Shown here one piece after another: positions 43,698 to 52,241 of a stretch of DNA of 64,000 nt. This DNA comes from JACDER01 sp963842575 (GTDB taxonomy: Bacteria; Actinomycetota; Thermoleophilia; Gaiellales; Gaiellaceae), in contig CAWJGS010000004.1 of the NCBI GenBank assembly GCA_963842575.1, positions 186,001 through 250,000 of the forward strand, in the 5' to 3' direction. Within the stretch, counting starts at the first letter, position 1. Each line of letters opens with the position of its first letter. Under the pieces are notes generated by a model. It made no database searches and was not told the origin of the DNA. It worked only from the letters and a program-made list of their open reading frames with translations. Both the position numbers and the translations under genes were made by a program.

Positions 43698-44599
43698 TTG
43701 CCGTTGACGCCGAGGAGGTCGGCGAGGATGTACCCGGCGATCTTGGGATTCTCCTGCAGCCGGCGCATGGAGTACTCCCGCCATTGCCGTCCGTACGGCG
43801 TGTAGATCCGCAGGCGGTGACCCTCCTTCACGAGCTTGTCCCCGCGCAACTCCCGGACGCCGAGCAGCATCTGGAACTCGTACTCCTCGCGGTCCATTTC
43901 CGTGACGCGCTCCAGTCCCCGCTCGAGCAGCCACTCGTCGTGGGTCGCGATCCCCACGTACGAGCCGCCGTCGAGCAGCAAGTCGAGGGCGGTGACGAAG
44001 TTGTCGCGCACCTCCTGGTAGCCCTGGTAGGCGACCAGTGGCGGTTCGAGATAGATCCCCTTGCACAGGCGGACGTTCGGCCGAAGATCGGCGAGCGAGC
44101 GGATATCGCGGAGGGTGCGCCGGAGACGGGACTGCAGGACGACGCCGACGTTGTCGAGCCCGCGGCCGCGCAGCTCCCGGTAGATCTCCAGCGTCTGCGT
44201 CGTGTGCGTCGATTCCTCCATGTCGATGCGAACGAAGTTGCCGCTCTCCGCGGCGTGCTCCACGACGGCCTCGGTGTTCTCGAGGCAGAGGTCGCGGTCG
44301 ATCGTCAGTCCGAGCGCGGTGAGCTTGATGCTGACGTTGGAGTCGAGCCCGTTCCGCTCGATCGCATCGAGGACGCCGTCGTGCTCGTCGACGAGGGCGC
44401 GCGCCTGCTCGGGCTCGTCGATGTGCTCCCCGAGGACGTCGATCGTGGCCATCTTCCCCGCCGCGTTCAGCTTGGACACGACACGGCACGCGTCCTCGAG
44501 CGTCGGCCCGGCGATGTAGCGGTTCGAGATCTTGCGGACGATCGGCTTCGGAATCGCCGGCAGCAGCCGGACGACGGCGCGATCGACGACGTTCGCCAT
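43694..44599 (-). CDS. putA-like (prodh): Proline dehydrogenase
   Basis: FAD enzyme oxidising L-proline to pyrroline-5-carboxylate. The 301-residue TIM-barrel protein contains SIKLTALGLTIDRDLCLEN, VRIDMEESTHTTQTLEIYRELR, NVGVVLQSRLRRTLRDI, LCKGIYLEPPLVAYQ, GIATHDEWLLERGLE, and EFQMLLGVR, the standard mono-functional PRODH motifs. There is no fused P5C dehydrogenase. A class III aminotransferase is coupled downstream and a small conserved gene sits upstream with a 1-bp junction. Confidence 0.95.
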   Translation of the reverse strand: MANVVDRAVVRLLPAIPKPIVRKISNRYIAGPTLEDACRVVSKLNAAGKMATIDVLGEHIDEPEQARALVDEHDGVLDAIERNGLDSNVSIKLTALGLTIDRDLCLENTEAVVEHAAESGNFVRIDMEESTHTTQTLEIYRELRGRGLDNVGVVLQSRLRRTLRDIRSLADLRPNVRLCKGIYLEPPLVAYQGYQEVRDNFVTALDLLLDGGSYVGIATHDEWLLERGLERVTEMDREEYEFQMLLGVRELRGDKLVKEGHRLRIYTPYGRQWREYSMRRLQENPKIAGYILADLLGVNGK

Positions 44600-44890
44600 C
44601 TAGGTCTCGCGCATGAACCCCTGGCGTGCCGCTGATACGAGCGCCACCGCCTCCGGGAAGAGGACCCGCATCGCGTCGCGCAGTGCGAGCGCCTGCTCGT
44701 CCGCCGTTCCCGAGACCTCCATGCGCTTCAGCGCGGCGCCGGTCAGCTCGACCGCCGTGTTCAGCGTCAGCGTCGCGAACTGCTCGCGCTGCGCCTCGGC
44801 GACCGACTCCGCCTGCTGGGCCGCGAACTCGCGCAGCCCGCGCATGAGGTCCTCCGGATCCTGCCCGAACAACGGAAAACCGCCTTCCAC
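44600..44890 (-). CDS. Hypothetical helical protein, 96 aa
   Basis: Unrecognised, mainly alpha-helical protein with an N-terminal GGFPLFGQDPEDLMRGLREFAAQQAES followed by long helices. It is soluble and acidic, with no signal peptide. It starts at GTG 44890 (the frame is open upstream but Ala/Pro/Ser-rich). Its stop abuts the proline dehydrogenase ATG, so it is probably in that operon. Confidence 0.65.
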   Translation of the reverse strand: MEGGFPLFGQDPEDLMRGLREFAAQQAESVAEAQREQFATLTLNTAVELTGAALKRMEVSGTADEQALALRDAMRVLFPEAVALVSAARQGFMRET

Positions 44891-44900
44891 GCCGTCTAGC

Positions 44901-45807
44901 TTACGTGCCGGCGGGGCCCCAGTCGGGCGACGACCAGGCGATGCCGCGGAGGACGACGCGGGGCTTGCCGCCATCGGCGGAGACGGTCCGCACGCCGTAG
45001 GTGTCGATGTCGTGGGAAGGCCCGGAGTCGACGTACGCGATCGAGGCGCCGTCGGGGGACCAGGTCGGGGCGGCGAGATAGCTGGGCGACATCGACACCC
45101 GCGTCAGGGTCCGCGCGCCGCTGCCATCGGGATTTGCAATCACGATGGCTGCCGTATGCGGCTTCAACACCGCCATGATGTCTCCCTGCAGGAAGACGAT
45201 GTGCTTCCCGTCGGGGGACCAGTCCACCGACTCGAACGTATAAAGGTGCTTCTTGGAGTTGAGCTTCGCAGGGTCGAGCACGATTCGCTGGTGCGTTCCG
45301 TCGGCGTTCATCTCGTAGAGCGCCGGGATCCGGATGAAGGCGATCGTGTCCCCATCCGGCGACCACGCCGGAAGCCCACCTTTCGGCGTGAGCCTCGTTA
45401 CAGACCCGCCATCGGCGCCAATGACGGAGATTCCACCAAGCCCGTCGCCGAACGCAATGCGGTCGCCGTCGGGACTCCAGGAGACGCCGACCGCCGTCGG
45501 TGCCGAAGTCAGCCGGTGAACATCGCCGCCGTCGGCGTCCATGACGTAGGTGTGCGTGTAGCCCTCGTTGCCGAAAGCCCGTTGGAAGGCGATCCGCTTG
45601 CCGTCGGGCGACCACGCGGCGTAGTAGTCGCGCCTGCCTCTCGTCAGCTGCGTGAGCTGCCCGTCAGGGTCGCGACGGAAGATTCCGTGACTTTCCGCCG
45701 GCCGATGCCGAAAGGACGATCGGTCCGTTCTCGCTTCCCGAGGACGACGAGCCGCCGCATCCGGCGGCAAGCAGGCCGAGCACGAGGATGAGCGCCGCAC
45801 GTCTCAC
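44901..45807 (-). CDS. TolB-like beta-propeller lipoprotein, apparent +1 frameshift
   Basis: Exported protein of about 301 residues. In the upstream frame the N-terminus reads ALILVLGLLAAGCGGSSS, a signal peptide with lipobox LAAGC, so it is a lipoprotein. The body is a WD40-like PD40 propeller, with five or six repeats of the type 'WSPDGKRIAF' (AAWSPDGKRIAF, VSWSPDGDRIAFG, PAWSPDGDTIAF, VDWSPDGKHIVF, PTWSPDGASIAY). Lipoprotein and propeller parts are one frame apart; one extra base near 45696-45702 explains it. TolB-like propellers bind proteins; the partner here is unknown. Confidence 0.82.
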
Positions 45808-45819
45808 GTGCCGATCATC

Positions 45820-46368
45820 TCATGAAAGCTCGCCTTTGTAACTCGCTTCGATTTCTTGCGTCAGCTGGTCGACCGCTTCCATCCCGCACTTCATTCCCTC
45901 GGCGAACGGCGAGCCGCCCTCGCCCAGCGCACGCTCGAGTCGCCGGGTGGCGTCTCCGATCCGGTCGAGGTAGTCGGGCGAAGCGAGCCGCGGCGGCGGC
46001 TCGATCGTCCGCTGAAGGTTGCGGGCGGCCTCCTCGGCCTCCTCGATTCCCGCGGGCGCCTCCGTCATCCGCACGGCGACCAGCCGCGAGATCAGGTCGT
46101 CCAGATCGCCGCCGGCCGCGACCTCCTCGGCGAGCTCGCACAGCGCGGCGATCGACGCGGCGTCCCGCACCGCCCGCCTGCTCGTGACCGGAGCTCCGGC
46201 GCCGTCGAGCGCGAGCCACGAACGGCCTCCGCCCCCCTCGAACGCGCACAGGTACACGCGTTCGCCGGGATGCGGCTCTGCGGAGAGGATTCCCAAGAGC
46301 GTCTCGCCCGCGTCCGCGTTCAGGGTCGCTGCCGCCGCGATCCGCTCGAGCTCCTCGTTCAGCGACAC
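45820..46368 (-). CDS. Hypothetical protein, 182 aa
   Basis: Unrecognised soluble protein. The GTG at 46368 gives a start SLNEELERIAAAATLNADAGE. A central VYLCAFEGGGGRSWLALDG, then helices rich in Glu and Arg (IAALCELAEEVAAGGDLDDLISRL). No signal peptide, no known motif. It is divergent from ubiE by 17 bp, so the two may share a regulatory region. Balanced codon use and composition support coding. Confidence 0.7.
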   Translation of the reverse strand: MSLNEELERIAAAATLNADAGETLLGILSAEPHPGERVYLCAFEGGGGRSWLALDGAGAPVTSRRAVRDAASIAALCELAEEVAAGGDLDDLISRLVAVRMTEAPAGIEEAEEAARNLQRTIEPPPRLASPDYLDRIGDATRRLERALGEGGSPFAEGMKCGMEAVDQLTQEIEASYKGELS

Positions 46369-46385
46369 CTTGCGAGAATACGGCC

Positions 46386-47108
46386 ATGGCGCAGGCCGCA
46401 TCGCCTCGCACCCGGGCGGCTCGGGAGCTCTTCGCGCCGCTCGGCCCGACCTACGACCGCTACGCGCGGCTGCTCTCGCTCGGCCAGGACCCGCGCTGGC
46501 GGCGCTTCCTGGTCGAGCGGATCGAGGCTGGGCCGGCGGACCTGGTCCTCGATGTCGCCACCGGCACGGGAGCCGTGGCGATCGAGCTCGTCCGCCGTAC
46601 GGGCTGCTCGGTGGTCGGGGTCGACCCGAGCACCGAGATGCTGGACGAGGCGCGCCGCCGAATCAAGCTCGCCCGCACGACAAGGGACATCCGCCTGGTC
46701 GAGGGACGCGCCGAGGAACTGCCGTTTGACAATGGCATCTTCGACGCACTGACGGTCACGTACCTCTTGCGCTACGTCGACGACCCCGGTGCAACCCTCG
46801 TGGAGCTCGCCCGGGTCGTCCGCTCCGGCGGCACGGTCGCCTCGCTCGAGTTCGGGCTCCCCCCCGCGCCGCTTCCGCGCGCGGCCTGGGAGCTGTACAC
46901 GGGCGTCGGGCTCCCGGTTGCAGGGCTCGCCATCGGGAAGGGCTGGCACGAGGTGGGAGGGTTCCTGCGCGGCAGCATCCGCGACTTCTACGCGCGACTG
47001 CCGCTCGACCGGCAGCTGGCCCTCTGGCGGGAGGCGGGAGTCGAGGACATCCGCGTACGCCGGCTGAGCCTCGGTGGCGGGATCGTGATCTGGGGCCGGC
47101 GGGAGTGA
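46386..47108 (+). CDS. ubiE: Demethylmenaquinone/ubiquinone methyltransferase family protein
   Basis: SAM-dependent methyltransferase, in this kind of organism most likely demethylmenaquinone C-methyltransferase (MenG). The 240 residues have the N-terminal FAPLGPTYDRYARLLSLGQDPRW, the SAM motif VLDVATGTGAVAIEL, VVGVDPSTEMLDEARR, EELPFDNGIFDALTVTYLLRYVDD, and the C-terminal LSLGGGIVIWGRR, as in UbiE/MenG. It overlaps the following membrane-protein gene by 4 bp, suggesting a lipid-quinone unit. Confidence 0.92.
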   Translation: MAQAASPRTRAARELFAPLGPTYDRYARLLSLGQDPRWRRFLVERIEAGPADLVLDVATGTGAVAIELVRRTGCSVVGVDPSTEMLDEARRRIKLARTTRDIRLVEGRAEELPFDNGIFDALTVTYLLRYVDDPGATLVELARVVRSGGTVASLEFGLPPAPLPRAAWELYTGVGLPVAGLAIGKGWHEVGGFLRGSIRDFYARLPLDRQLALWREAGVEDIRVRRLSLGGGIVIWGRRE

Positions 47109-47833
47109 GCGCGGAGGCAAGGCCGGCGTTCTACGCGCTTCGTTCGGGAGGCTGGCGTGACTACGTCACGCTCCTCCATCCTCCGTACACGCTCTGGCAC
47201 CTCAGCTACGTCGCCATCGGCGCCGCGATCGCGCCGGGATTCACGTGGGCGAGGCTGGGGCTGGCCCTGGGCGCGTTCTTCCTCGCGGTCGGGATCGGCG
47301 CGCACGCGCTGGACGAGCTGATGGGACGGCCGCTGCAGACGCGGATCCCGCGCGGGACGCTGATCGCACTCGCCGCGGTCTCGATTGCCGGCGCGGTGGG
47401 GCTCGGCGTTCTCGGCGCGATCTGGTACGACCCGTGGCTGCTCGCGTTCGTCGCCTTCGGCGGCTTCATCGTCGCCGCGTACAACCTGGAGCTCGCCGGC
47501 GGACGCTTCCACGACACGTTCTGGTTCGCTCTCGCTTGGGGCGCGTTCCCCGCGCTGACCGCGTACTTCGTGACCGCCGAGCGCCTCCGCATCGAGGCGT
47601 TCCTCGTGGCCGCCTACGCGTTCCTGCTCAGCGTTGCGCAGCGGCGGCTCTCCACCCCGGTCCGTACGATTCGGCGCAAGACGCGGGCGATCTCCGGGAC
47701 GATCGAGCACGCGGACGGGACGGTCGAGCGGATCGACGCAGACACGCTGATCCATGCGCCGGAGACAGCCCTGCAGCTCCTCGCGGCGGCCACGACGGCA
47801 CTCGCTCTCGCGCTCGTTCTCGTGCACGTGTAG
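47105..47833 (+). CDS. Polytopic membrane protein, possibly UbiA-like
   Basis: A 242-residue protein with about seven hydrophobic helices. YVTLLHPPYTLWHLSYVAIGA at the start and a GIGAHALDELMGRPLQTRIP loop after the second helix faintly recall the Asp-rich loop of UbiA prenyltransferases (NDxxDxxxD), but the canonical Asp pattern is not clear. The start overlaps ubiE by 4 bp, so a role in quinone or isoprenoid lipid synthesis is plausible. I would treat it as a membrane protein of unknown function. Confidence 0.7.
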   Translation: MSAEARPAFYALRSGGWRDYVTLLHPPYTLWHLSYVAIGAAIAPGFTWARLGLALGAFFLAVGIGAHALDELMGRPLQTRIPRGTLIALAAVSIAGAVGLGVLGAIWYDPWLLAFVAFGGFIVAAYNLELAGGRFHDTFWFALAWGAFPALTAYFVTAERLRIEAFLVAAYAFLLSVAQRRLSTPVRTIRRKTRAISGTIEHADGTVERIDADTLIHAPETALQLLAAATTALALALVLVHV

Positions 47834-47846
47834 GGTGGCCGCGCCC

Positions 47847-49205
47847 GTGAGTGCAGAGTCCGTTTTCCAGGCGGTCTTCGCGGGAGCAGCTGTTCTCGTG
47901 GCCGCCTCGTTCGTGGCCGTTCTCCTGCGGCCCGTCCCTCCCGTGTTGCTCAAGGGCGCTGCGCTGGCGTGCGCCGTCGCCGCGCTGGGCGGCTGGATCG
48001 CGTTCGCCTTCGGGCCGACGCTGGAGCTGGGAGCAGCCGCGGCAGGGCTGATCCTGTGCTGTGTGGCCGAGCTCGGAGCCCTCGTCCTCGGAGAAGCCCT
48101 CGCTCGGCGGCGCGACGTCGAAGGCGACCTCGTGCGGGCCGAGAGCCGGCTCGACCGGCTGATCGCAAAGGAGGGCGAGCAACGCGCGCAGGAGCTCAGC
48201 CACACGCTCGCTCGTGCGCGCGCCGATGCGAGCTCGATGCTCGCCGACGAGGAGCGCAAGTACGCTCTCGAGCGCCAGCGGCTCCTCGCCGAGCGGGAGG
48301 AGCAGGCGCGAACGGAGCTCGCCGAGGCACTCAGCCGTGCCCACCAGCGCGCGGACGAGCGCGTCGCTGCGCTCACCAGCGACCTGGAGCAGCTCCAGCA
48401 CAGCGTCCGGGTGGAGATCAAGAAGCTGGGAGAGCGCCAGAGCCAGCTGATGGCCGAAGCCGAGCACCGGATCGAAACGGACAACCGGCGCCTCGATACG
48501 AGCCATGAGGAGCAACGGGCGGCGCTGGCCCGTGTGCGCACCGAGCTGGCCGAAGCCGCTGAGGCAGCATTCGCGTCCGCCAAGGGGGAGATCGAGGAGC
48601 ACGCGGCGGAGCGGCGCCGCGCCCTGCACGAGGTCTCCGAGCGACTCCGGCGCCGCGAGCGGGAGCTCCACGAGCAGATCGAGCGCGAGGAGAACGAGGC
48701 CACTCTCCGGATCAGGGCGAGCTTCGAGGACGTCGAGCGGCGCCAGCTCGACCACCTCACGCGATTGATCGACCGGGCCGGCGAACGCTACGTGGAGGCC
48801 GCCGAGCAGCAGTTCGAGGCCTCCATCAAGGGCGCGCGCGACGAGGCCGCCCGACTGCTGTCGCGCGAGCTCGAACGCTCCTCCGCGATGTTCGCGCGGG
48901 AGGCGGAGTCCGTCCTCGCCGAGCGGCTCTCGAAGATCGGCGACCTCGGCGGCCAGCGGCTGGAGAAGCGCCTCAGCGAGAGCGAAGCCCTCCTCAGCCG
49001 GCGCAGAGACGAAATCCTGGCGACACTGGAGCAGCGCCTCTCCGACGCGGAGAGCGAGCAGCGGCGGCGGATCGAAGCTCTCGAGGCCGAGACCGAGGCC
49101 GAGCGCGGCATCCTCGAGACACGCCTGCAGGAGCTCGCGCGACGGATCGACGAGACAGTGGCGCAGGCGGAGAACCGTCTCTCTTCCGTGATCCGAAGTT
49201 CCTAG
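47847..49205 (+). CDS. Membrane-anchored long coiled-coil protein, 452 aa
   Basis: After three N-terminal transmembrane helices (residues ~8-90: VFQAVFAGAAVLVAASFVAV, AALACAVAALGGWIAFAFG, LGAAAAGLILCCVAELGAL), residues ~105-445 are an almost uninterrupted coiled coil of Glu/Arg/Ala heptads (AEREEQARTELAEALSRA, RRRERELHEQIEREENEATL, and many more), without known enzymatic motifs. Such architecture suggests a scaffold or spacer reaching into the cytoplasm. It follows the quinone-related genes by 13 bp and precedes the xseAB region. Homology by sequence alone is untrustworthy because of the heptad bias. Confidence 0.75.
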   Translation: MSAESVFQAVFAGAAVLVAASFVAVLLRPVPPVLLKGAALACAVAALGGWIAFAFGPTLELGAAAAGLILCCVAELGALVLGEALARRRDVEGDLVRAESRLDRLIAKEGEQRAQELSHTLARARADASSMLADEERKYALERQRLLAEREEQARTELAEALSRAHQRADERVAALTSDLEQLQHSVRVEIKKLGERQSQLMAEAEHRIETDNRRLDTSHEEQRAALARVRTELAEAAEAAFASAKGEIEEHAAERRRALHEVSERLRRRERELHEQIEREENEATLRIRASFEDVERRQLDHLTRLIDRAGERYVEAAEQQFEASIKGARDEAARLLSRELERSSAMFAREAESVLAERLSKIGDLGGQRLEKRLSESEALLSRRRDEILATLEQRLSDAESEQRRRIEALEAETEAERGILETRLQELARRIDETVAQAENRLSSVIRSS

Positions 49206-49285
49206 CCATACGAATATCCTCCAACTTCTAGGGGGAGGGTTCGTCTGATGGAGAACGAACCAGGGGTCTACCACGGAGCCTGCTC

Positions 49286-49489
49286 ATGAGTGAGACTGAG
49301 ACCATCGAGGTACAGCACGAGACGGAGAGATCGAAGGTCGAGGGCTGGCGTCTGCACGTTCTCATCCAGGCCGGGTATCCGCTCCCACTCGCCGAGAAGC
49401 TCGCCGGCAGCGAGGCCGACTTGCATCGCGCCGTCGAGCTCGTGTCACAGGGATGTGACCACACGGTGGCTGCCGCCATCCTCCTGTAG
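49286..49489 (+). CDS. Small conserved protein, 67 aa
   Basis: Short helical protein: an acidic N-terminus (SETETIEVQHETERSK) and a compact domain with GYPLPLAEKLAGSEADLHRAVELVSQGCDHTVAAAIL. The pattern 'AGY...A..LA...DLH.AVELV..GC....A..IL' looks like a small helical-bundle family in actinobacteria, but I cannot name it. GGAG lies just upstream of the ATG. It sits alone between the coiled-coil protein and xseA, so it probably has its own promoter. Confidence 0.7.
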   Translation: MSETETIEVQHETERSKVEGWRLHVLIQAGYPLPLAEKLAGSEADLHRAVELVSQGCDHTVAAAILL

Positions 49490-49520
49490 GCAGACCTCGT
49501 GCCCGTGGCATGCTGAGACC

Positions 49521-50672
49521 GTGAAGGTCGAGGCAGTCGAGTACGGCGACCGCAAGGTCTATTCGGTCGCGTCATTCAACCGGGGGATCGGCTCCTGGCT
49601 CGAGCGCCTGCCGACGGTGTGGATCGAAGGCGAGGTTACGGAGCTGCGCCGCCAGGAGCGCTGGCAGAGCGTGTTCTTCACGCTCAAGGATCCGGACAGC
49701 GGCGCGTGCCTCGCAACGACGATGTCGCGGCGACAGTTCGACGCCCTCCGGCTCGACCTGGCGAACGGGGAGCGCGTCCACGTCTTCGGGCGGCCGGAGC
49801 TGTTCGAGGCGCGCGGCGACTTCCGGCTACGGGCGCTCACGATCGAGCGCTTCGGCCTGGGCGCGCATCTCGCGGCACTCGAGCGGTTGAAGAAGCAGCT
49901 CGCGGCGGAAGGTCTCTTCGATCCGGCGCGCAAGCGACGTCTCCCCCTCCTCCCGCGCCGGATCGGGCTCGTGACCGGCAACGACGCCGCCGCCAAGCGT
50001 GACGTGCTGACCGGGATCACGTCCCGATTCCCGCCCGCGCGAATCGTCGTTGCCGAAACCTACGTCCAGGGGCCGCGCGCCGCGCCCGCGATCGTCGAGG
50101 CGCTCCAGCGCCTCTGCGAGGAACCCGGCGTCGACGTCGTCGTGCTCGCGCGCGGCGGGGGGAGCTTCGAGGACCTGCTGCCGTTCAGCGACGAGCGGCT
50201 CGTTCGGGCCGTGGCCACCTGTCCCGTCCCGCTCGTCTCGGCCGTCGGGCACGAGCAGGACACGCCGCTGTGCGATCTCGCCGCCGACGTGCGCGCCTCC
50301 ACGCCGACCGCGGCTGCACGGCTCGTCGTTCCCGACCTGCAGGAGCTCCTCACGGGCCTCGAGCGACGGCGCGAGGCGCTGGGACGCTGCACGCGCCGCA
50401 TCCTCGAGGGCGAGCGCACGCGTCTGTCGCGCACGCACGAGCGGCTGCGCAGCGCCCCGGCGCTGGCCGTGGAGCGCCGTCGCGCGCGGCTGGAGCAGAC
50501 GGGCGCCCGCCTGCGGGCGCTCTCGCCGCGGGCAACGCTCGAGCGCGGCTACGCGATCGTGCGCGGCCGGGACGGGATCGTCCGCTCCTCGGGCACGCTC
50601 GCCGGCGGCGACCGGGTCGACGTCGAGCTGGCCGAGGGCGGCTTCACGGGAACGGTGGACGAGACGCGGTGA
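49521..50672 (+). CDS. xseA: Exodeoxyribonuclease VII large subunit
   Basis: Catalytic subunit of exonuclease VII, which degrades single-stranded DNA from both ends. The 383 residues begin with an OB domain (VWIEGEVTELRRQERWQSVFFTLKD). The catalytic region has RIGLVTGNDAAAKRDVLTGI, VVVLARGGGSFEDLLPF and SAVGHEQDTPLCDLAADVRASTPTAAA, the standard XseA blocks. A C-terminal coiled-coil segment binds XseB. It starts at GTG 49521 and overlaps xseB by GTGA. Confidence 0.96.
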   Translation: MKVEAVEYGDRKVYSVASFNRGIGSWLERLPTVWIEGEVTELRRQERWQSVFFTLKDPDSGACLATTMSRRQFDALRLDLANGERVHVFGRPELFEARGDFRLRALTIERFGLGAHLAALERLKKQLAAEGLFDPARKRRLPLLPRRIGLVTGNDAAAKRDVLTGITSRFPPARIVVAETYVQGPRAAPAIVEALQRLCEEPGVDVVVLARGGGSFEDLLPFSDERLVRAVATCPVPLVSAVGHEQDTPLCDLAADVRASTPTAAARLVVPDLQELLTGLERRREALGRCTRRILEGERTRLSRTHERLRSAPALAVERRRARLEQTGARLRALSPRATLERGYAIVRGRDGIVRSSGTLAGGDRVDVELAEGGFTGTVDETR

Positions 50673-50884
50673 ACGACGATCCGACGTTCGAGGCGGCGCA
50701 GCGGGAGCTCGAGGAGATCGTCGAGCGGCTCGAGCTCGGCAACGCGACCCTGGACGAAGCGATCGCACTCTGGCAGCGCGGCGAGGACCTGTACCGCTTC
50801 TGCCGCAGCAAGCTCGACACCGCCGAGGGGCGGATCGAGGAGCTCGCCAAGCGCGTCGAGGCTGCGGCTCCGGAAGCCGGTTAG
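50669..50884 (+). CDS. xseB: Exodeoxyribonuclease VII small subunit
   Basis: Small subunit of exonuclease VII, 71 residues, all helical. The motif FEAAQRELEEIVERLELGNATLDEAIALW is diagnostic, and the tail continues the coiled coil (YRFCRSKLDTAEGRIEELAKRV). It binds the C-terminus of XseA and is needed for stability and activity. The GTG overlaps the xseA stop by 4 bp, so the subunits are made together. Confidence 0.95.
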   Translation: MNDDPTFEAAQRELEEIVERLELGNATLDEAIALWQRGEDLYRFCRSKLDTAEGRIEELAKRVEAAAPEAG

Positions 50885-50894
50885 TATCTCGCCC

Positions 50895-51302
50895 ATGCCT
50901 GCCACAGTCGAACAACTCCAGCGTGTCCCGCTCTTCGCCGACCTCGACCAGCGCGAGCTTCAGTCGCTCGCGTCCTCCTTCAAGGAGCGCGTCTTCGAGG
51001 GCGGCTCCACCGTCGTCGGCGAGGGAACCGGCGGCGTCGGCTTCTTCATCATCGACGAGGGAGAGGCGACCGTCACCCGCGGCGGCGAGGAGCTGGCCAA
51101 ACTCGGCCCGGGGCAGTACTTCGGCGAGCTTGCGCTGATCGACGAGGGAACGAGAACGGCCACGATCACGGCCGACGGCGACCTCAAGTGCTACGGACTG
51201 ACCTCCTGGGAGTTCCGCCCGCTCGTCGAGGGGAACTCGCACATCGCGTGGAAGCTCCTCGTGGCGCTCGCGAAGCAGCTACGCGAAGCGCGCGCCACCT
51301 AG
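50895..51302 (+). CDS. Cyclic nucleotide-binding domain protein
   Basis: A 135-residue single cNMP-binding beta-roll domain of the CRP/FNR type: LQRVPLFADLDQRELQSLASSF, then the phosphate-binding cassette PGQYFGELALIDEGTRTATITA. There is no helix-turn-helix, so it is not a transcription factor by itself. RTAT in place of the usual R(S/T)AS-type end of the cassette leaves ligand choice (cAMP, cGMP or other) open. It follows xseB by 10 bp and converges on the glycerate kinase with a 24-bp overlap. A cyclase gene is nearby in the window at 34.4 kb. Confidence 0.85.
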   Translation: MPATVEQLQRVPLFADLDQRELQSLASSFKERVFEGGSTVVGEGTGGVGFFIIDEGEATVTRGGEELAKLGPGQYFGELALIDEGTRTATITADGDLKCYGLTSWEFRPLVEGNSHIAWKLLVALAKQLREARAT

Positions 51303-52241
51303 CAGGCTTCCGAGCTCCAGCAGGTCGTCGCGCGCCCGCGCGGGATCGCCGCTGAGCTCATGCAGCTCAGCACCGGGAAGCCGTTCCCGGATGCGGCCGC
51401 CGAAGACAGCGCAGCGGACGCCCTCCGTGAGGCAGACGCGCAGGGCCGCACCTGGTGCCTTGCCCTCCAGCGTCGCCCGATCGACGGTCCCCTCCCCGGT
51501 CACGACGAGCTGCGCGTCTCGCGCGCGCTCACGGAACCGGACGAGCTCGAGCACGAGCGCCGCGCCCGAGACCAGCTCGGCTCCCAGCGCGGCCAGCGCG
51601 GCGCCGAGCCCGCCGGCGGCGCCGGCGCCGGGGAGGTCGGCCACAGGACGGAGGTCGTCGCGCGCCGCGAGCCTCGCCTCCAGCTCGTCCACCTCTTCAG
51701 GCGAGGCGCCCTTTTGCGGCCCGAAGGCGCGCGCGGCGCCACGCGGGCCAAGGAGCGGGTTGCCAACGTCGCAGGCGGCACGCACCGGAACCGGGAGAGC
51801 GGCGATCACCTCCAGCAGGCCGGCGCCCCCGTCCACCGTGGCCGTGTCTCCGAGACAGACGAGAAGGGAGTCCGGCCTCTCTCGCAGCGCGGCCTGGATC
51901 AGCTCCCCGAGCCCCCGGCTCGAGGCCCGTAGCGGATCCCGCTCGTCCGCCGCCAGGAGGGGCAGCCCGACGGCCGCGGCCGCCTCGAGCACGGCTGTCC
52001 GGTCGGGGAGCATGAGCCAGCGCGCCGCTACGGGACGTCCGAGCGGATCGGACACCACGGCCTCGTGCCAGGAGCCGCCGCGGGCGGACGCCAGCACCGC
52101 CGCAGTCCCTCCTCCACCGTCGGCGATCGGCAACGCTTCGGCCTCTGCGCCCGCCGCCTCCGCTCCCTCGACCAGCGCAGCCGCCGCGTCGACCGCGTCG
52201 AGGACGCCCTTGAGGCTAGCCGGAGACGCGAGGAGCTTCAC
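51279..52241 (-). CDS. Glycerate 2-kinase, GlxK/GarK type
   Basis: A 320-residue kinase phosphorylating D-glycerate. The type-1 glycerate kinase signature is seen: the N-terminal LASPASLKGVLDAVDAAAAL, IADGGGGTA, SDPLGRPVAARWLML, GLGELIQAALR, LGDTATVDGGAGLLE, and FGPQKGASPEEVDELE. The family joins glyoxylate or serine turnover to glycolysis. It starts at GTG 52241, overlapping the flippase-like gene by 26 bp, so it is co-translated with the envelope genes upstream. Confidence 0.9.
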   Translation of the reverse strand: MKLLASPASLKGVLDAVDAAAALVEGAEAAGAEAEALPIADGGGGTAAVLASARGGSWHEAVVSDPLGRPVAARWLMLPDRTAVLEAAAAVGLPLLAADERDPLRASSRGLGELIQAALRERPDSLLVCLGDTATVDGGAGLLEVIAALPVPVRAACDVGNPLLGPRGAARAFGPQKGASPEEVDELEARLAARDDLRPVADLPGAGAAGGLGAALAALGAELVSGAALVLELVRFRERARDAQLVVTGEGTVDRATLEGKAPGAALRVCLTEGVRCAVFGGRIRERLPGAELHELSGDPARARDDLLELGSLLGGARFA

